In this document: positions 33,454 to 42,332 of the stretch, one piece after another
Position numbering within the stretch: the first letter of the stretch is position 1
Layout: the number at the start of each line of letters is the position of its first letter
Source of the DNA: Actinomycetes bacterium
GTDB taxonomy: Bacteria > Actinomycetota > Acidimicrobiia > IMCC26256 > PALSA-610
Reading direction: 5' to 3'
DNA: 48,951 nt
NCBI GenBank assembly: GCA_025463905.1
Contig: JAODBJ010000293.1
Location: forward strand, 1 to 48,951
Notes under the pieces: model-generated
Told to the model about the DNA's origin: nothing
Seen by the model: the letters and a program-made list of their open reading frames with translations, nothing else
Databases searched by the model: none
Program-made: the position numbers and the translations under genes

Positions 33454-35221
33454 TGCGTTCTCCTCGTAAACCAGCGCCGCGCAACGCGGTGGTCGCCCGT
33501 ACGTCGACAGCATCGGAATCAGCATCGGCATCGATCGCGACGCGGTAGTCGCGTTCCACCGAACCGCGTGTCACTCGCCCGTCGCGCAGGTCGCGTAACA
33601 CCGCGTCGGGGTCGCGCGTGAACGGGTCTCCGAGTCCGCCGCCACCCGACGTCTCGACGACGAAGCGATCACCGCGGTCGAACACATGGTTGCTCGTCTT
33701 GCTCGCGAGCTCGATCTCGATGCCGTCGGGGCGCACGCGCAGGTACCGACCGGCGCGACCGGCACTGCCGCCTTCGCGGCCGACAGGTGGGTAGCGCATG
33801 CGGTCGCTTCGAGTGGTGACGACGGCGTCGTCGAGGAGCCGGAAGACGGTCCGCACACCCATGCCACCCCGCCATCGTCCTGGCCCACCCGAATCGACGA
33901 TGTACTCCTTCGACTCGATGACGAGCGGGCAACGGGTTTCGATCGGCTCGAGCTGCGCGATCGTGTTGCGGGCGAGCCCGAAGTGGATCCCGGTCGCGTC
34001 CGGACCATCGCTTCCCCGTCGGCCGCCGAGGCCTCCGTATTCGTAGGCCATCTGGAGCCACCGCCGTCCCGCCGACGACACCGGTGCCATCGCGTAGGAA
34101 TGCAACAAGCCTGATGCCGCGATCGCGAGATGCGGCTGCGCCGCCGACAGCGCCTCGATGATGGCGTCTATCGCGGCACTCATCACGATGGACCGTCCGC
34201 CGGCGGCGTGGGGTGGCGTGGGGTTGACGAGCGAGCCGCGCGGCAAGCGGAACTCGACGGGCCGGAAGCAGCCTTCGTTCATCGGGATAGTTCCGTCAAC
34301 GAAACAGCGAACGCCGAACATCGCGGCAGATATGGCCTGCGAGAAGCCGCAGTTGATCGAGGCCCGCACCTGATCATCGGTGCCCTCGAAATCGACGATC
34401 ACGTGGTCGTCCTCGACGGTGACAGTGACCCTGACGGTGTACGAGAGACCCGGGTGGATCCCGTCGTCGTCGACGACGTAGGAACCGCGGTAGACGCCGT
34501 CGGTGAGGGCCGCGAGCCCGCTGCGCATCCGTGACTCGGCGTAGTCGAGATAGTCGTCGACACCCGCGTCGAACGCGGCCCGGCCATACTGCGTGACGAG
34601 CCGTTCGATGCGTTTCGCGGCGACGTTGGCGCCCGCGATCAACGCGCGCACGTCCCCGAGCACGCTCTCGGGCGCGCGACTGTTCAAGGCGAGCGTTCGC
34701 ATGATGTCGTCGACGAGCCCGTCGCAGGTCGCGATCCGCACCGGCGGGAGCTGCACGCCCTCCAGGAACACCTCGGTCGCGCCGGCAGCGATGCCTCCCG
34801 CGCTCAGCCCACCAATGTCGGCGACGTGGATGAGCGTGCCGGAGAAGTACGCGACTTCGGTCCCCACGAAGACAGGCCGGAAGATCAAGATGTCGTTCGC
34901 GTGGATGCCGCCGCGGTACACGTCGTTCATTGCGAATACGTCGCCGGGGCACATCGAGCTCGCCGGATGGTCTTCGAGAATCGCGCCGATCGATGCTCGC
35001 AAGCTGCCGCCGTGCGCCAGCGTCGTCGCCGCCGACTGCGCGACGAGACGGCCACGAACGTCGAGGATCGCCGCCGACGCGTCGGAACCTTCGACGACGA
35101 AACTGGAGTAGGCGGACTTGACGACGACGATGCTCGCCTCCTCGGCGGCGACCATTAATGCGTTGCGCAGGATCTCCGCAGCCGCGGGGTCGCCGGTAGG
35201 AGATCTCGTGGTGCCGTTCAC
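33446..35221 (-). CDS. hyuB: Hydantoinase B/oxoprolinase-family subunit, second copy
   Basis: 591 aa, GTG start overlapping the livF stop as GTGA. HyuB features: EILRNALMVAAEEASIVVVK at the N-terminus, AMNDVYRGGIHANDILIF, FSGTLIHVADIGGLSAGG and GPGRWRGGMGVRTVF near the C-terminus. It has the usual HyuB length and lacks the zinc-ribbon tail of the copy at 26518. No hyuA follows in this operon; the only nearby free partner is the HyuA at 39441 on the opposite strand, across the shared divergent promoter. The co-operon import genes suggest it acts on the imported solute. Confidence 0.92.
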   Translation of the reverse strand: MNGTTRSPTGDPAAAEILRNALMVAAEEASIVVVKSAYSSFVVEGSDASAAILDVRGRLVAQSAATTLAHGGSLRASIGAILEDHPASSMCPGDVFAMNDVYRGGIHANDILIFRPVFVGTEVAYFSGTLIHVADIGGLSAGGIAAGATEVFLEGVQLPPVRIATCDGLVDDIMRTLALNSRAPESVLGDVRALIAGANVAAKRIERLVTQYGRAAFDAGVDDYLDYAESRMRSGLAALTDGVYRGSYVVDDDGIHPGLSYTVRVTVTVEDDHVIVDFEGTDDQVRASINCGFSQAISAAMFGVRCFVDGTIPMNEGCFRPVEFRLPRGSLVNPTPPHAAGGRSIVMSAAIDAIIEALSAAQPHLAIAASGLLHSYAMAPVSSAGRRWLQMAYEYGGLGGRRGSDGPDATGIHFGLARNTIAQLEPIETRCPLVIESKEYIVDSGGPGRWRGGMGVRTVFRLLDDAVVTTRSDRMRYPPVGREGGSAGRAGRYLRVRPDGIEIELASKTSNHVFDRGDRFVVETSGGGGLGDPFTRDPDAVLRDLRDGRVTRGSVERDYRVAIDADADSDAVDVRATTALRGAGLRGERNG

Positions 35222-35934
35222 GGGGTGACAACCGCGTCGTGCTGCCCGAGGTACGACGCCAGCATTCCCTCGCGGTCCGTCATCTCCTCGCTCGTGCCCG
35301 ACATGCCGATGCGGCCCGACACGAGCACGTACCCGCGACTGCAGGTGTTCAAGGCGATCGCCGTGTTCTGCTCAACCACGAGCATCGGTGTACGCGTGCC
35401 AACTTCGGCGAGCACGGCGAAAACGACCTTCGTCACGATCGGCGCGAGGCCCAATGAAGGCTCGTCGAGCAAGAGGAACCGTGGCGACGCAACGAGCGCG
35501 CGTCCGATCGCGACCATCTGCTGCTCGCCGCCAGACAACGCGTACCCGAGCCGGCGGGCCAATGGGCGCAACGCGGGGAACAGGTCGTAGACGTCGCTGA
35601 TCGAGTAGCTCGGCGCGCGGCCCGAGCGGGCGGTCTCCCCCATCTGCAAGTTCTCGTGCACGGTGAGGCTCGCGAAGAGGCGGCGGCCTTCGGGCACGTG
35701 CACCAAGCCGGCGCGCGCGACGTCTTCCGGTTTACGGCCGCGCAGGTCAACGCCATCGAAGATGACGGACCCGGTGAAGCGCTGCAGCTGGCTCACCGCG
35801 CGCAGCGTCGAGGTTTTGCCGGCACCGTTGGGCCCGAGGAGCGCGACGGCCTCGCGGTCACGCACGACGATGTCGAGCGATTTCACCGCGTCGACCGGAC
35901 CGTAAGAAACGCAGAGCGATCGAAGTTCAAGCAC
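35218..35934 (-). CDS. livF: Branched-chain-type ABC transporter ATP-binding protein LivF
   Basis: 238 aa from GTG 35934 (ATG 35958 would add eight residues before the conserved LELRSLCVSYG). Walker A GPNGAGKTS, YALSGGEQQMVAIGRAL signature, Walker B FLLLDEPSLGLAP and the LivF-type GRRLFASLTVHENLQMG. It is the second ATPase of the importer with LivG. It overlaps livG by 8 nt and hyuB by 4 nt. Confidence 0.95.
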   Translation of the reverse strand: MLELRSLCVSYGPVDAVKSLDIVVRDREAVALLGPNGAGKTSTLRAVSQLQRFTGSVIFDGVDLRGRKPEDVARAGLVHVPEGRRLFASLTVHENLQMGETARSGRAPSYSISDVYDLFPALRPLARRLGYALSGGEQQMVAIGRALVASPRFLLLDEPSLGLAPIVTKVVFAVLAEVGTRTPMLVVEQNTAIALNTCSRGYVLVSGRIGMSGTSEEMTDREGMLASYLGQHDAVVTP

Positions 35935-36685
35935 CGTGCGCGACTCCCAGGTATGCATCGACGACTTTCGCGTCGCTCCACACCTCGGCGGTGCCGCCGA
36001 ACGCGATCAGCTGTCCAAGTTCCAGCACCGCGACCCGGTCGCACAAGGCGTCGATGAAGTCGATCTTGTGGTCTACGACGACAAGCGCGAGCCCGCTCGC
36101 ACGCAGCGACTGGACGAGCTGCTGGAGCTGTTTCGTCTCCGCGTCGTTGAGGCCGGCGCTGGGTTCGTCGAGCAGGAGCACCCGCGGTTCGCCCGCGATG
36201 GCGCGCGCGATCTCGAGCAGCCGCTGCTGCCCGTAAGTGAGCTCGTCGCCGCCTGCGTTCGCGAGGTGCGCGATGCCAACAAAGTCGAGCGCGGCGAACG
36301 CGCGTTGCCAGCGCTGCCGTTCGAGCGACAACATCGAGGGCCGCGCGCACCAGGCGCCGATGACGCTGGTGAAGCGTCGCTTCGGGCTCGACAGGCAGAC
36401 ATTCTCGAGGCATGTCAGCGACCCGAAGATCTGCGGATGTTGGAAGACACGCATCACGCCGGCGGCGCGCGTCGCGGAAGGATGGCCGAGCGGGATGGGC
36501 TTTGCGTCGACGAAGAGGCTTCCGCGGGCTGGGATCACACCAGACAGCGCGTTGAGGAACGTCGTCTTGCCGCTGCCGTTCGGCCCGATGATCCCGAGGA
36601 TCTCGTTTGCCTGCGCTGCGAGGCTCACATCGTCGACGGCACGCACACCGCCGAAGTTCACCGAGATGTTCCGCGCGTCAAGCAT
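35927..36685 (-). CDS. livG: Branched-chain-type ABC transporter ATP-binding protein LivG
   Basis: 252 aa ATPase. Walker A is GPNGSGKTT, the LivG signature is LTYGQQRLLEIARAI, Walker B is VLLLDEPSAGLND, and the H-loop is VVVDHKIDF. RVFQHPQIFGSLTCLENV is the typical LivG Q-loop region. ATG 36685 overlaps livM by 8 nt. It powers the importer with LivF. Confidence 0.95.
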   Translation of the reverse strand: MLDARNISVNFGGVRAVDDVSLAAQANEILGIIGPNGSGKTTFLNALSGVIPARGSLFVDAKPIPLGHPSATRAAGVMRVFQHPQIFGSLTCLENVCLSSPKRRFTSVIGAWCARPSMLSLERQRWQRAFAALDFVGIAHLANAGGDELTYGQQRLLEIARAIAGEPRVLLLDEPSAGLNDAETKQLQQLVQSLRASGLALVVVDHKIDFIDALCDRVAVLELGQLIAFGGTAEVWSDAKVVDAYLGVAHGA

Positions 36686-37817
36686 TGCCCTGCTCCCGGC
36701 GTTGGAACAGGTTTCGCACTTGGCGGACGAGCGTCGAGGTCGGCGCCCCCTTCGGTTGCGGGCGTCCGGTCAACGACCGCAACCGGGCGCCGAGCGAGAT
36801 CAAGCCGTCGGGAAGCACGATGATCGTCACGAGGAGCACCGCGCCGTAGATCACTTGTTTCCACTGGTCCAAGTTGCTCAGCACTTCGGGCATCCACACG
36901 TAGAAAGCCGCGCCGATCACTGGGCCCCAGTAGGAGCCCGCACCGCCGAGGATCAACATGAGAAACAGTCCGATGGCAAGGGTGACGCCGAACGAATCGA
37001 CGGAGATCAGGCCGCCCCAGTGCCCGATGAGCGCGCCGCTCAACCCGCCGAAGGCCGAACCGAGGGAGAACATCAGGAGCTGGACGCGTAGTGCGGGTAT
37101 GCCGACCGCGCGGGCGACCGTCGCGTGGTCGCGCGCGGCGATTGCCTCCCGCCGCATGGGCGACCGCTCGATCCACGCGGCGAGGAGCAGGGTGACACCC
37201 AACGCGGCGAGGAAGTACCAGAACACGTCGGTGTCTTGCAGGAGGTCGCGCCCGCGAAACGACAAGGGCTTGATTGCGACGATCGTTCCGTCGGCCCCGG
37301 CAAATCCTTGCCACCGGCGGAACACGACGAGACCGACCTGCGTGACCGAAAGCGTTGCAATCGCAAAGTAGAGGTCTGACGCGCGCCGCACGAGGAACCC
37401 GATCAGCGCTGCGAGCAACGCGGGCGCCACGAGCGCTCCAAGCAGGCCAAGCATCACGCCGTGGCCACCACCCGACCGGGTGATCCACGCCGATGTGTAC
37501 GCACCCAGCGCCATCATGAGCGTCTGACAGAAAGCGAAGCGCCCGGCGAGCCCGAAGATCCAATAGAAGCCGATACCTGCGATCGAGTACACGAGCCACA
37601 GGTCGAGCAGGTTGTTGGCCGAACGCGAGTTGGCGAACAGCGGCCCGAGGAACGCGATCGCGACCAGGACGGCAACGATCGCCGAATAGTGGTGCCGCCG
37701 GTAAACCGGCGGCTTCAGGGGGCTGGGAGTGACGAAACGCGGCCAGCGCGAGACCCTCGTACGCGCGCCATTCGGTGCCGGCGGCGGCTGCGTGATCTCT
37801 GCCAACTCTGAGGTCAC
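36678..37817 (-). CDS. livM: Branched-chain-type ABC transporter permease LivM
   Basis: 379 aa membrane protein starting at GTG 37817 (GTGA overlap with livH). After a Pro-rich cytoplasmic N-terminus come about nine to ten membrane segments; LAGRFAFCQTLMMALGAY is the conserved LivM core and FGVTLAIGLFLMLILGGAGS the EAA-like region preceding the C-terminal segments. The Lys/Arg-rich C-terminal tail is cytoplasmic. With LivH it forms the channel. Confidence 0.94.
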   Translation of the reverse strand: MTSELAEITQPPPAPNGARTRVSRWPRFVTPSPLKPPVYRRHHYSAIVAVLVAIAFLGPLFANSRSANNLLDLWLVYSIAGIGFYWIFGLAGRFAFCQTLMMALGAYTSAWITRSGGGHGVMLGLLGALVAPALLAALIGFLVRRASDLYFAIATLSVTQVGLVVFRRWQGFAGADGTIVAIKPLSFRGRDLLQDTDVFWYFLAALGVTLLLAAWIERSPMRREAIAARDHATVARAVGIPALRVQLLMFSLGSAFGGLSGALIGHWGGLISVDSFGVTLAIGLFLMLILGGAGSYWGPVIGAAFYVWMPEVLSNLDQWKQVIYGAVLLVTIIVLPDGLISLGARLRSLTGRPQPKGAPTSTLVRQVRNLFQRREQGNA

Positions 37818-38689
37818 AGGCGCGTTCCCCCGACTCCGGAGAAGAGGCCCTGCGGCCGCACCGCGATGATCACGAACATCACGACGAAGGGCAGCGTGTC
37901 GGCGTATTGACGGAACACATAACCGCCGGCCACCTGCTGCACGAGGCCGATCACGAGCCCGCCGACGATGACGCCCGGCAGATTGCCGAAGCCGCCGAGC
38001 GTCGCCGCCGCGAAGGCTGTAAGCATCAGCGTGAAGCCGAATGTGAGATCGACGGCGGTCAACGGCGCGATGAGGATGCCTGCGAGCCCTGCGAGGAACG
38101 AGGAGATCGCAAACGCGGCGATCGACACGCGTCGCACCCGCACACCCTGGAGTTGCGCCGCTTCCGGGTCGGCAGCGAGCGCACGCACCTGCCGGCCGAA
38201 CGACGTGCGCTGGAATACCAACATCAGAATCGCGATCGCAACCGCCGCGACGACGACGATGAGAATTCGTTGCGCGGCGATGTTGGCACCGAAGACCTTC
38301 AGGGTGCGGGACCCCACGGGCGTCGCGAGCACTCGCGGCGTGCTGCCCTGCCACAGCGAGATCAGCGCTTCGATCACCACTGACGCCGCGAGTGTCGCGA
38401 TCACGACGACGAGGTGCGACCGGCCGCGCAGCGGCGCGTGTGCGATCAGTTCCAGGCACACACCGACGCCGACCATGAGCACGAGCGCCACCGCGTAGCC
38501 GAGCAACGTCGGCATCCCGAGGTCGGCGATCGACCACACTGCGAGGTAGGCGCCGAGCGTCACGAGGCTGCCGTGCGCGAAGTTGACGACCGAGGTGGCC
38601 TTGTAGAGCACGAGGAAGCCGGCTGCGACGAGCGCCATGACGGCGCCGAAGGCGATGCCACTCGCTAGCAACGCTACGAAGCGCGCCAC
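37814..38689 (-). CDS. livH: Branched-chain-type ABC transporter permease LivH
   Basis: 291 aa from GTG 38689, the usual LivH length. The first membrane segment FVALLASGIAFGAVMALVAA is followed by VVNFAHGSLVTLGAYLAV, the LivH signature, and TLGGFGNLPGVIVGGLVIG near the C-terminus; about eight membrane segments in total. No good ribosome binding site is visible for this start. It is the first gene of the livHMGF-hyuB-PTE operon and is divergent from the VOC/hyuA operon. Confidence 0.93.
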   Translation of the reverse strand: MARFVALLASGIAFGAVMALVAAGFLVLYKATSVVNFAHGSLVTLGAYLAVWSIADLGMPTLLGYAVALVLMVGVGVCLELIAHAPLRGRSHLVVVIATLAASVVIEALISLWQGSTPRVLATPVGSRTLKVFGANIAAQRILIVVVAAVAIAILMLVFQRTSFGRQVRALAADPEAAQLQGVRVRRVSIAAFAISSFLAGLAGILIAPLTAVDLTFGFTLMLTAFAAATLGGFGNLPGVIVGGLVIGLVQQVAGGYVFRQYADTLPFVVMFVIIAVRPQGLFSGVGGTRL

Positions 38690-38783
38690 GTCAAGAGCGA
38701 GGCGACACGGCCGCCGAGATGTGTCTGCTTGCGCGGAACATTGGTCCCCCCGTGGCGCAGGATGTCGAGCCGAGTGGCCGCGA

Positions 38784-38857
38784 ATCGTAACCGCTGACAC
38801 GTTAACTAACAAGCGCTCGTTCGGTTGGGCGCTAGTCAAACAAGCGTCCGTTAGGAT
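38784..38857. promoter_or_regulatory. Divergent control region with two imperfect 14-bp operators
   Basis: For the minus-strand livH operon TTGTTA (38807-38812), 17 bp and TACGAT (38784-38789) form a promoter overlapped by CAAGCG-CT-CGTTCG (38810-38823). For the plus-strand VOC/hyuA operon TAGGAT (38852-38857) is a -10 overlapped by CAAGCG-TC-CGTTAG (38841-38854). The two sites are centred 31 bp apart, about three helical turns, so one repressor pair could shut both promoters. The rest of 38690-38870 shows nothing else clear. Confidence 0.65.
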
Positions 38858-38870
38858 ACCCTCGCCCTCG

Positions 38871-39401
38871 ATGCCGTTCGATCCGTTCGCTGGCGACGCG
38901 GCCAGAGCCGTCGAACGTGTGCCGTACCACATCGGTCTCGTGACAACATCGCTCGAAGCGGCGCAGGCCTCGCTGTTCGCGCTGTTCGACGTCGAGTGGA
39001 CGCCGGTTCAGCTCGCCGAGGAGTTGGAGTTCTTCGGCAGCGAAGGTCACGTGCGGTGCACGGCTCGCACCGTGCACTCGACCGGGCCAGTGCCGCTGCG
39101 TTTCGAAGTTGTCGAGGGCGGGCCGGGCACTGTGTGGCACACCGACCGAGAACTCGAGTTGCATCATCTTGCGTACTGGTCACCGGACGTCGCAGCGGAC
39201 GTCGGCGCGCTCACGCACGACGGCTGGTCGCTCGAGCTCACGGCGCTGGACGACCACGGTCGACCATCGGTGTTTGCGTACATGCGGAAACCCGACCTGC
39301 CACGAATCGAAGTGGTGTCGCTCGAACGGCATGCCCGCTACAGCGCGCTGGTGTGCTTCGACGTCTCGACCAGTCCCTTCAGTGTCGAGCGCCGCTCCTA
39401 A
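38871..39401 (+). CDS. VOC-superfamily (glyoxalase-like) protein
   Basis: 176 aa starting at ATG 38871. VPYHIGLVTTSLEAAQASL gives the first metal-ligand His, PLRFEVVEGGPGTVW the Glu-containing strand, ELHHLAYWSPDVAADVGAL the second His, and RIEVVSLERHARY the last strand. The start is about 7 nt from the predicted transcription start, so the mRNA is nearly leaderless. It precedes the second hyuA by 39 bp, paralleling the VOC gene beside the first Hyu pair. Epimerase, isomerase or dioxygenase activity is possible. Confidence 0.87.
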   Translation: MPFDPFAGDAARAVERVPYHIGLVTTSLEAAQASLFALFDVEWTPVQLAEELEFFGSEGHVRCTARTVHSTGPVPLRFEVVEGGPGTVWHTDRELELHHLAYWSPDVAADVGALTHDGWSLELTALDDHGRPSVFAYMRKPDLPRIEVVSLERHARYSALVCFDVSTSPFSVERRS

Positions 39402-39440
39402 CCACGCGCGGCCGATGGCGGCGCGCACCCGAGGAACACC

Positions 39441-41549
39441 ATGAACAGCACCCACGTCTACGGCGCCCTCGGCATCGATATTGGCGGAACATTCACGGAC
39501 GTCGTGATCACGACTTCGGATGGTGCGTTGCACCGCGCCAAGACGCTGACAACGCCGCGCGACCCCGTAGACGGCGTCGTCACGGGGGTGCAGCGCGCGC
39601 TCGACCACTCTGGCCTCGCCGCCGAGTCGGTGACTCGGCTCGTGCACGGCACGACGCTCGCCACCAACATCATTCTCGAACGCACAGGCGTGCGCGTCGC
39701 GTTCGTGACCACGGCCGGGTTCCGGAACCTCCTCTGCCTCGGCCACTACGCGCGGGTCGAGGAAGAGCGTTACGACCTGCTCTTCGCACCGCCAGAGCCG
39801 CCACTGCCGTTGTCGCACTGCTTCGACGTACCTGAGCGGCTCGCCGCCAACGGCGAGGTGATCGAGGCACTCGACGAACGCGCCGCCGTCGACGTCGCCC
39901 GCCGCATCGCGGCACTCGGCGTCGAGTCGGTCGCGATCTGCTTCCTACATTCCTACGCGAACCCTGCACACGAACAGCGAATGGCCGAGATCTGCGCGCG
40001 CGAGCTGCCCGGTGTCGTCGTCGTGGCGTCGTCGAGCACGTGGCGCGAGATCCGCGAGTACGAACGAGCGTCCACGACGGTCGTGTCCGCATACGTCGGC
40101 CCGGTGATGTCGGCCTATCTTGCGCGCCTCGAGTCGGCGATGCATGGCCTCGGCATCCCAGCCCGGTTGCAGATCATGGAATCGAGCGGCGGAGTCATGA
40201 CCGCGGACCAGGCGGCGCGCCGGGCCGTCTACACCATCGAATCCGGCCCCGCGGCCGGCGTGATTGCGGCCGTCCACATCGGTCGGAACAGCGGCCGGAA
40301 CGATCTGATCTCTTTCGACATGGGAGGCACCACGGCGAAGGCGGGTGTCGTGCGCGATGGGCAGCCCGACATCACCCACGAGTTCAACGTGGGCGGGAAG
40401 GCAAGTACCCGCGGCCATCGCTCGAGCAGCGGCATCCCCATCAAGGCGCCCGCGATCGACCTCGCCGAGGTGGGGTCTGGCGGGGGAAGCATCGCGTGGA
40501 TCGACGAAGGCGGCGCGCTGCGGGTCGGACCGCGCTCAGCGGGCGCCGAACCAGGTCCTGCCTGTTATGCGCGCGGCGGTACCGAACCCACCGTGACCGA
40601 CGCGAATTTGGTGCTCGGTTACCTCGACCCGACGTCGTTCGCACAGGGGACGATGACGCTCGACCATGCGCGCAGCGTCGACGCGATCGACAAACACATC
40701 GCGATCCCGCTCGGCCTCGATACCGCGGCCGCCGCCCACGCGATCCATGAGATCGTGAACTCGAACATGAGCGGCGCGGTGGACGTCGTCACCGTGCAGC
40801 GCGGCGTCGACCCCCGCGACCTTGCGATCGTAGGTTTCGGCGGCGCGGGCCCGATGCATGTGGCACGCATCGCCGAAGAGTTCGGGATCTCGACCGTGCT
40901 CGTGCCGACCGGCTCGGGCGTCGCGTCGGCGATTGGCCTCCTCGCGACCGACCTCAGTGTCGACCGCGCTCAGACGGTCCTCGTGGCCGCGGCCGATGTC
41001 GACGTCGAGCATCTGAACGGGACATTCGACGCGCTCACCGCCGAAGCGGCGTCGGAGCTCGCCGTCACGCTGGGCGCACCCGACGTGTCGGTGCGACGCA
41101 GCGTCGACGTGCGCTACCTCGGCCAAGCGCACGAGATCACGGTGCCGGCGCCGGCCCGCATGGCGGGCACCGCCGACGTCGACGAGATCGTTGGCGCGTT
41201 CTTCGCCAAGTACGAGCAGAGCTATGGGATCGAGCTCGCGGCGGCAACCGAGATCGTGAACGTGCGGGCGACCGTGACCCGCCACGTCCCGCACCTTGCC
41301 ATCGCCGCCGACGTGGCGCTCAGCGCCGGCAACGCCAACATCGGAACGCGGCGCGCGTACTTCGCCGAGCACGGCGGGTTCGTCGACGTGAAGGTGTTCC
41401 GGCGCGAGTTGCTCGCGATCGGTGAGCCGGTCGAGGGGCCGGCAATTGTGCAGGAACCCGAGGCGACCCTCGTGGTGCCGCCGCGATGGACGAGCATCCT
41501 CGACCCGTTTGGAAACCTTGTCCTCGAACACACAGGAGCGAGCGCGTGA
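39441..41549 (+). CDS. hyuA: Hydantoinase A/oxoprolinase-family ATPase subunit, second copy
   Basis: 702 aa with GALGIDIGGTFTDVVITTSD at the N-terminus, LVHGTTLATNIILERTG, STTVVSAYVGPVMSAYL, DLISFDMGGTTAKAG, GPRSAGAEPGPACYARGG and FGGAGPMHVARIAEEFG. A GAGG ribosome binding site precedes ATG 39441. Its HyuB partner is probably the divergent gene at 33446-35221, first because no hyuB follows it here and second because both operons share one control region. The SDR gene overlaps it by 4 nt (GTGA). Confidence 0.93.
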   Translation: MNSTHVYGALGIDIGGTFTDVVITTSDGALHRAKTLTTPRDPVDGVVTGVQRALDHSGLAAESVTRLVHGTTLATNIILERTGVRVAFVTTAGFRNLLCLGHYARVEEERYDLLFAPPEPPLPLSHCFDVPERLAANGEVIEALDERAAVDVARRIAALGVESVAICFLHSYANPAHEQRMAEICARELPGVVVVASSSTWREIREYERASTTVVSAYVGPVMSAYLARLESAMHGLGIPARLQIMESSGGVMTADQAARRAVYTIESGPAAGVIAAVHIGRNSGRNDLISFDMGGTTAKAGVVRDGQPDITHEFNVGGKASTRGHRSSSGIPIKAPAIDLAEVGSGGGSIAWIDEGGALRVGPRSAGAEPGPACYARGGTEPTVTDANLVLGYLDPTSFAQGTMTLDHARSVDAIDKHIAIPLGLDTAAAAHAIHEIVNSNMSGAVDVVTVQRGVDPRDLAIVGFGGAGPMHVARIAEEFGISTVLVPTGSGVASAIGLLATDLSVDRAQTVLVAAADVDVEHLNGTFDALTAEAASELAVTLGAPDVSVRRSVDVRYLGQAHEITVPAPARMAGTADVDEIVGAFFAKYEQSYGIELAAATEIVNVRATVTRHVPHLAIAADVALSAGNANIGTRRAYFAEHGGFVDVKVFRRELLAIGEPVEGPAIVQEPEATLVVPPRWTSILDPFGNLVLEHTGASA

Positions 41550-42325
41550 TCGACTTCCACGACCGAGTCGCTGTCGTGTCGGGTGTCGGGCCCGGCCTCG
41601 GCCGCGACCTTGCCTTGACGTTCGCGCATGCGGGCGCCGACATCGTGCTCCTGTCGCGCACCGCGAGCTATCTCGAAGAGGTCGCGTCGGAGGTCGAACA
41701 GACCGGCCGCAAGGCACTGTGCGTCCCGGCAGACATAACGAGTTCCGACGACTGCGAACGCGTCGCGGCGGAAGCCGTCGGCATGTTCGGACACATCGAC
41801 GCGATCGTGCACAACGCATACGTCGGGCTGCCGTTCGAACGCTTGGAGGAGGCCGACCTCGAGGTCTGGCGCACCATGATGGACGTCAACACGTTCGGAG
41901 CGCTTCGCCTGACCCAGGCCGCGCTCCCCGCCATGAAGGAACGCGGCGGCGCCATCGTGTTCATCAACACGCAGCAGATCCGTCGGGTGTTCGAAGCCCG
42001 TGGGCCGTACGCGATATCGAAGGCGGCGTTGTTCACGGCGGCCCAGGTGCTCGCGAAGGAGTTAGGTCGCTACCGCATCCGTGTCAACTCGGTCGTGGTG
42101 GGATGGATGGACGGGCCGCCGCTGCAGCGCTACTTCGACGAGGTCGCCGCGCGCGACGGTATCCCCGTCGCCGAGCAACGTGCTGCGGTCGCGGCGATGA
42201 ATCCACTTGGCGTGATCCCTTCGTGCTCGGACCCCGCGAACGCGGCGCTGTTCCTTGCGTCCGACTACGCGGGCTCGATCACCGGGCAGTCGCTCGACGT
42301 CAACGCGGGTGAGACGTGCAGCTAG
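41546..42325 (+). CDS. SDR-family protein with Thr at the catalytic Ser position
   Basis: 259 aa from GTG 41546, which has CAGGAG upstream and overlaps hyuA as GTGA. The nucleotide loop is VSGVGPGLGRD, LLSRTAS follows beta-2 (NADP-like), and the central motif is HNAYVG instead of NNAG. The catalytic YAISK is present but the residue 13 positions before Tyr is Thr (FINTQQIRRV). Thr can sometimes replace Ser, so activity is plausible. It is encoded with the second hyuA and an LLM oxidoreductase. Confidence 0.9.
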   Translation: MIDFHDRVAVVSGVGPGLGRDLALTFAHAGADIVLLSRTASYLEEVASEVEQTGRKALCVPADITSSDDCERVAAEAVGMFGHIDAIVHNAYVGLPFERLEEADLEVWRTMMDVNTFGALRLTQAALPAMKERGGAIVFINTQQIRRVFEARGPYAISKAALFTAAQVLAKELGRYRIRVNSVVVGWMDGPPLQRYFDEVAARDGIPVAEQRAAVAAMNPLGVIPSCSDPANAALFLASDYAGSITGQSLDVNAGETCS

Positions 42326-42332
42326 CTGCGAG

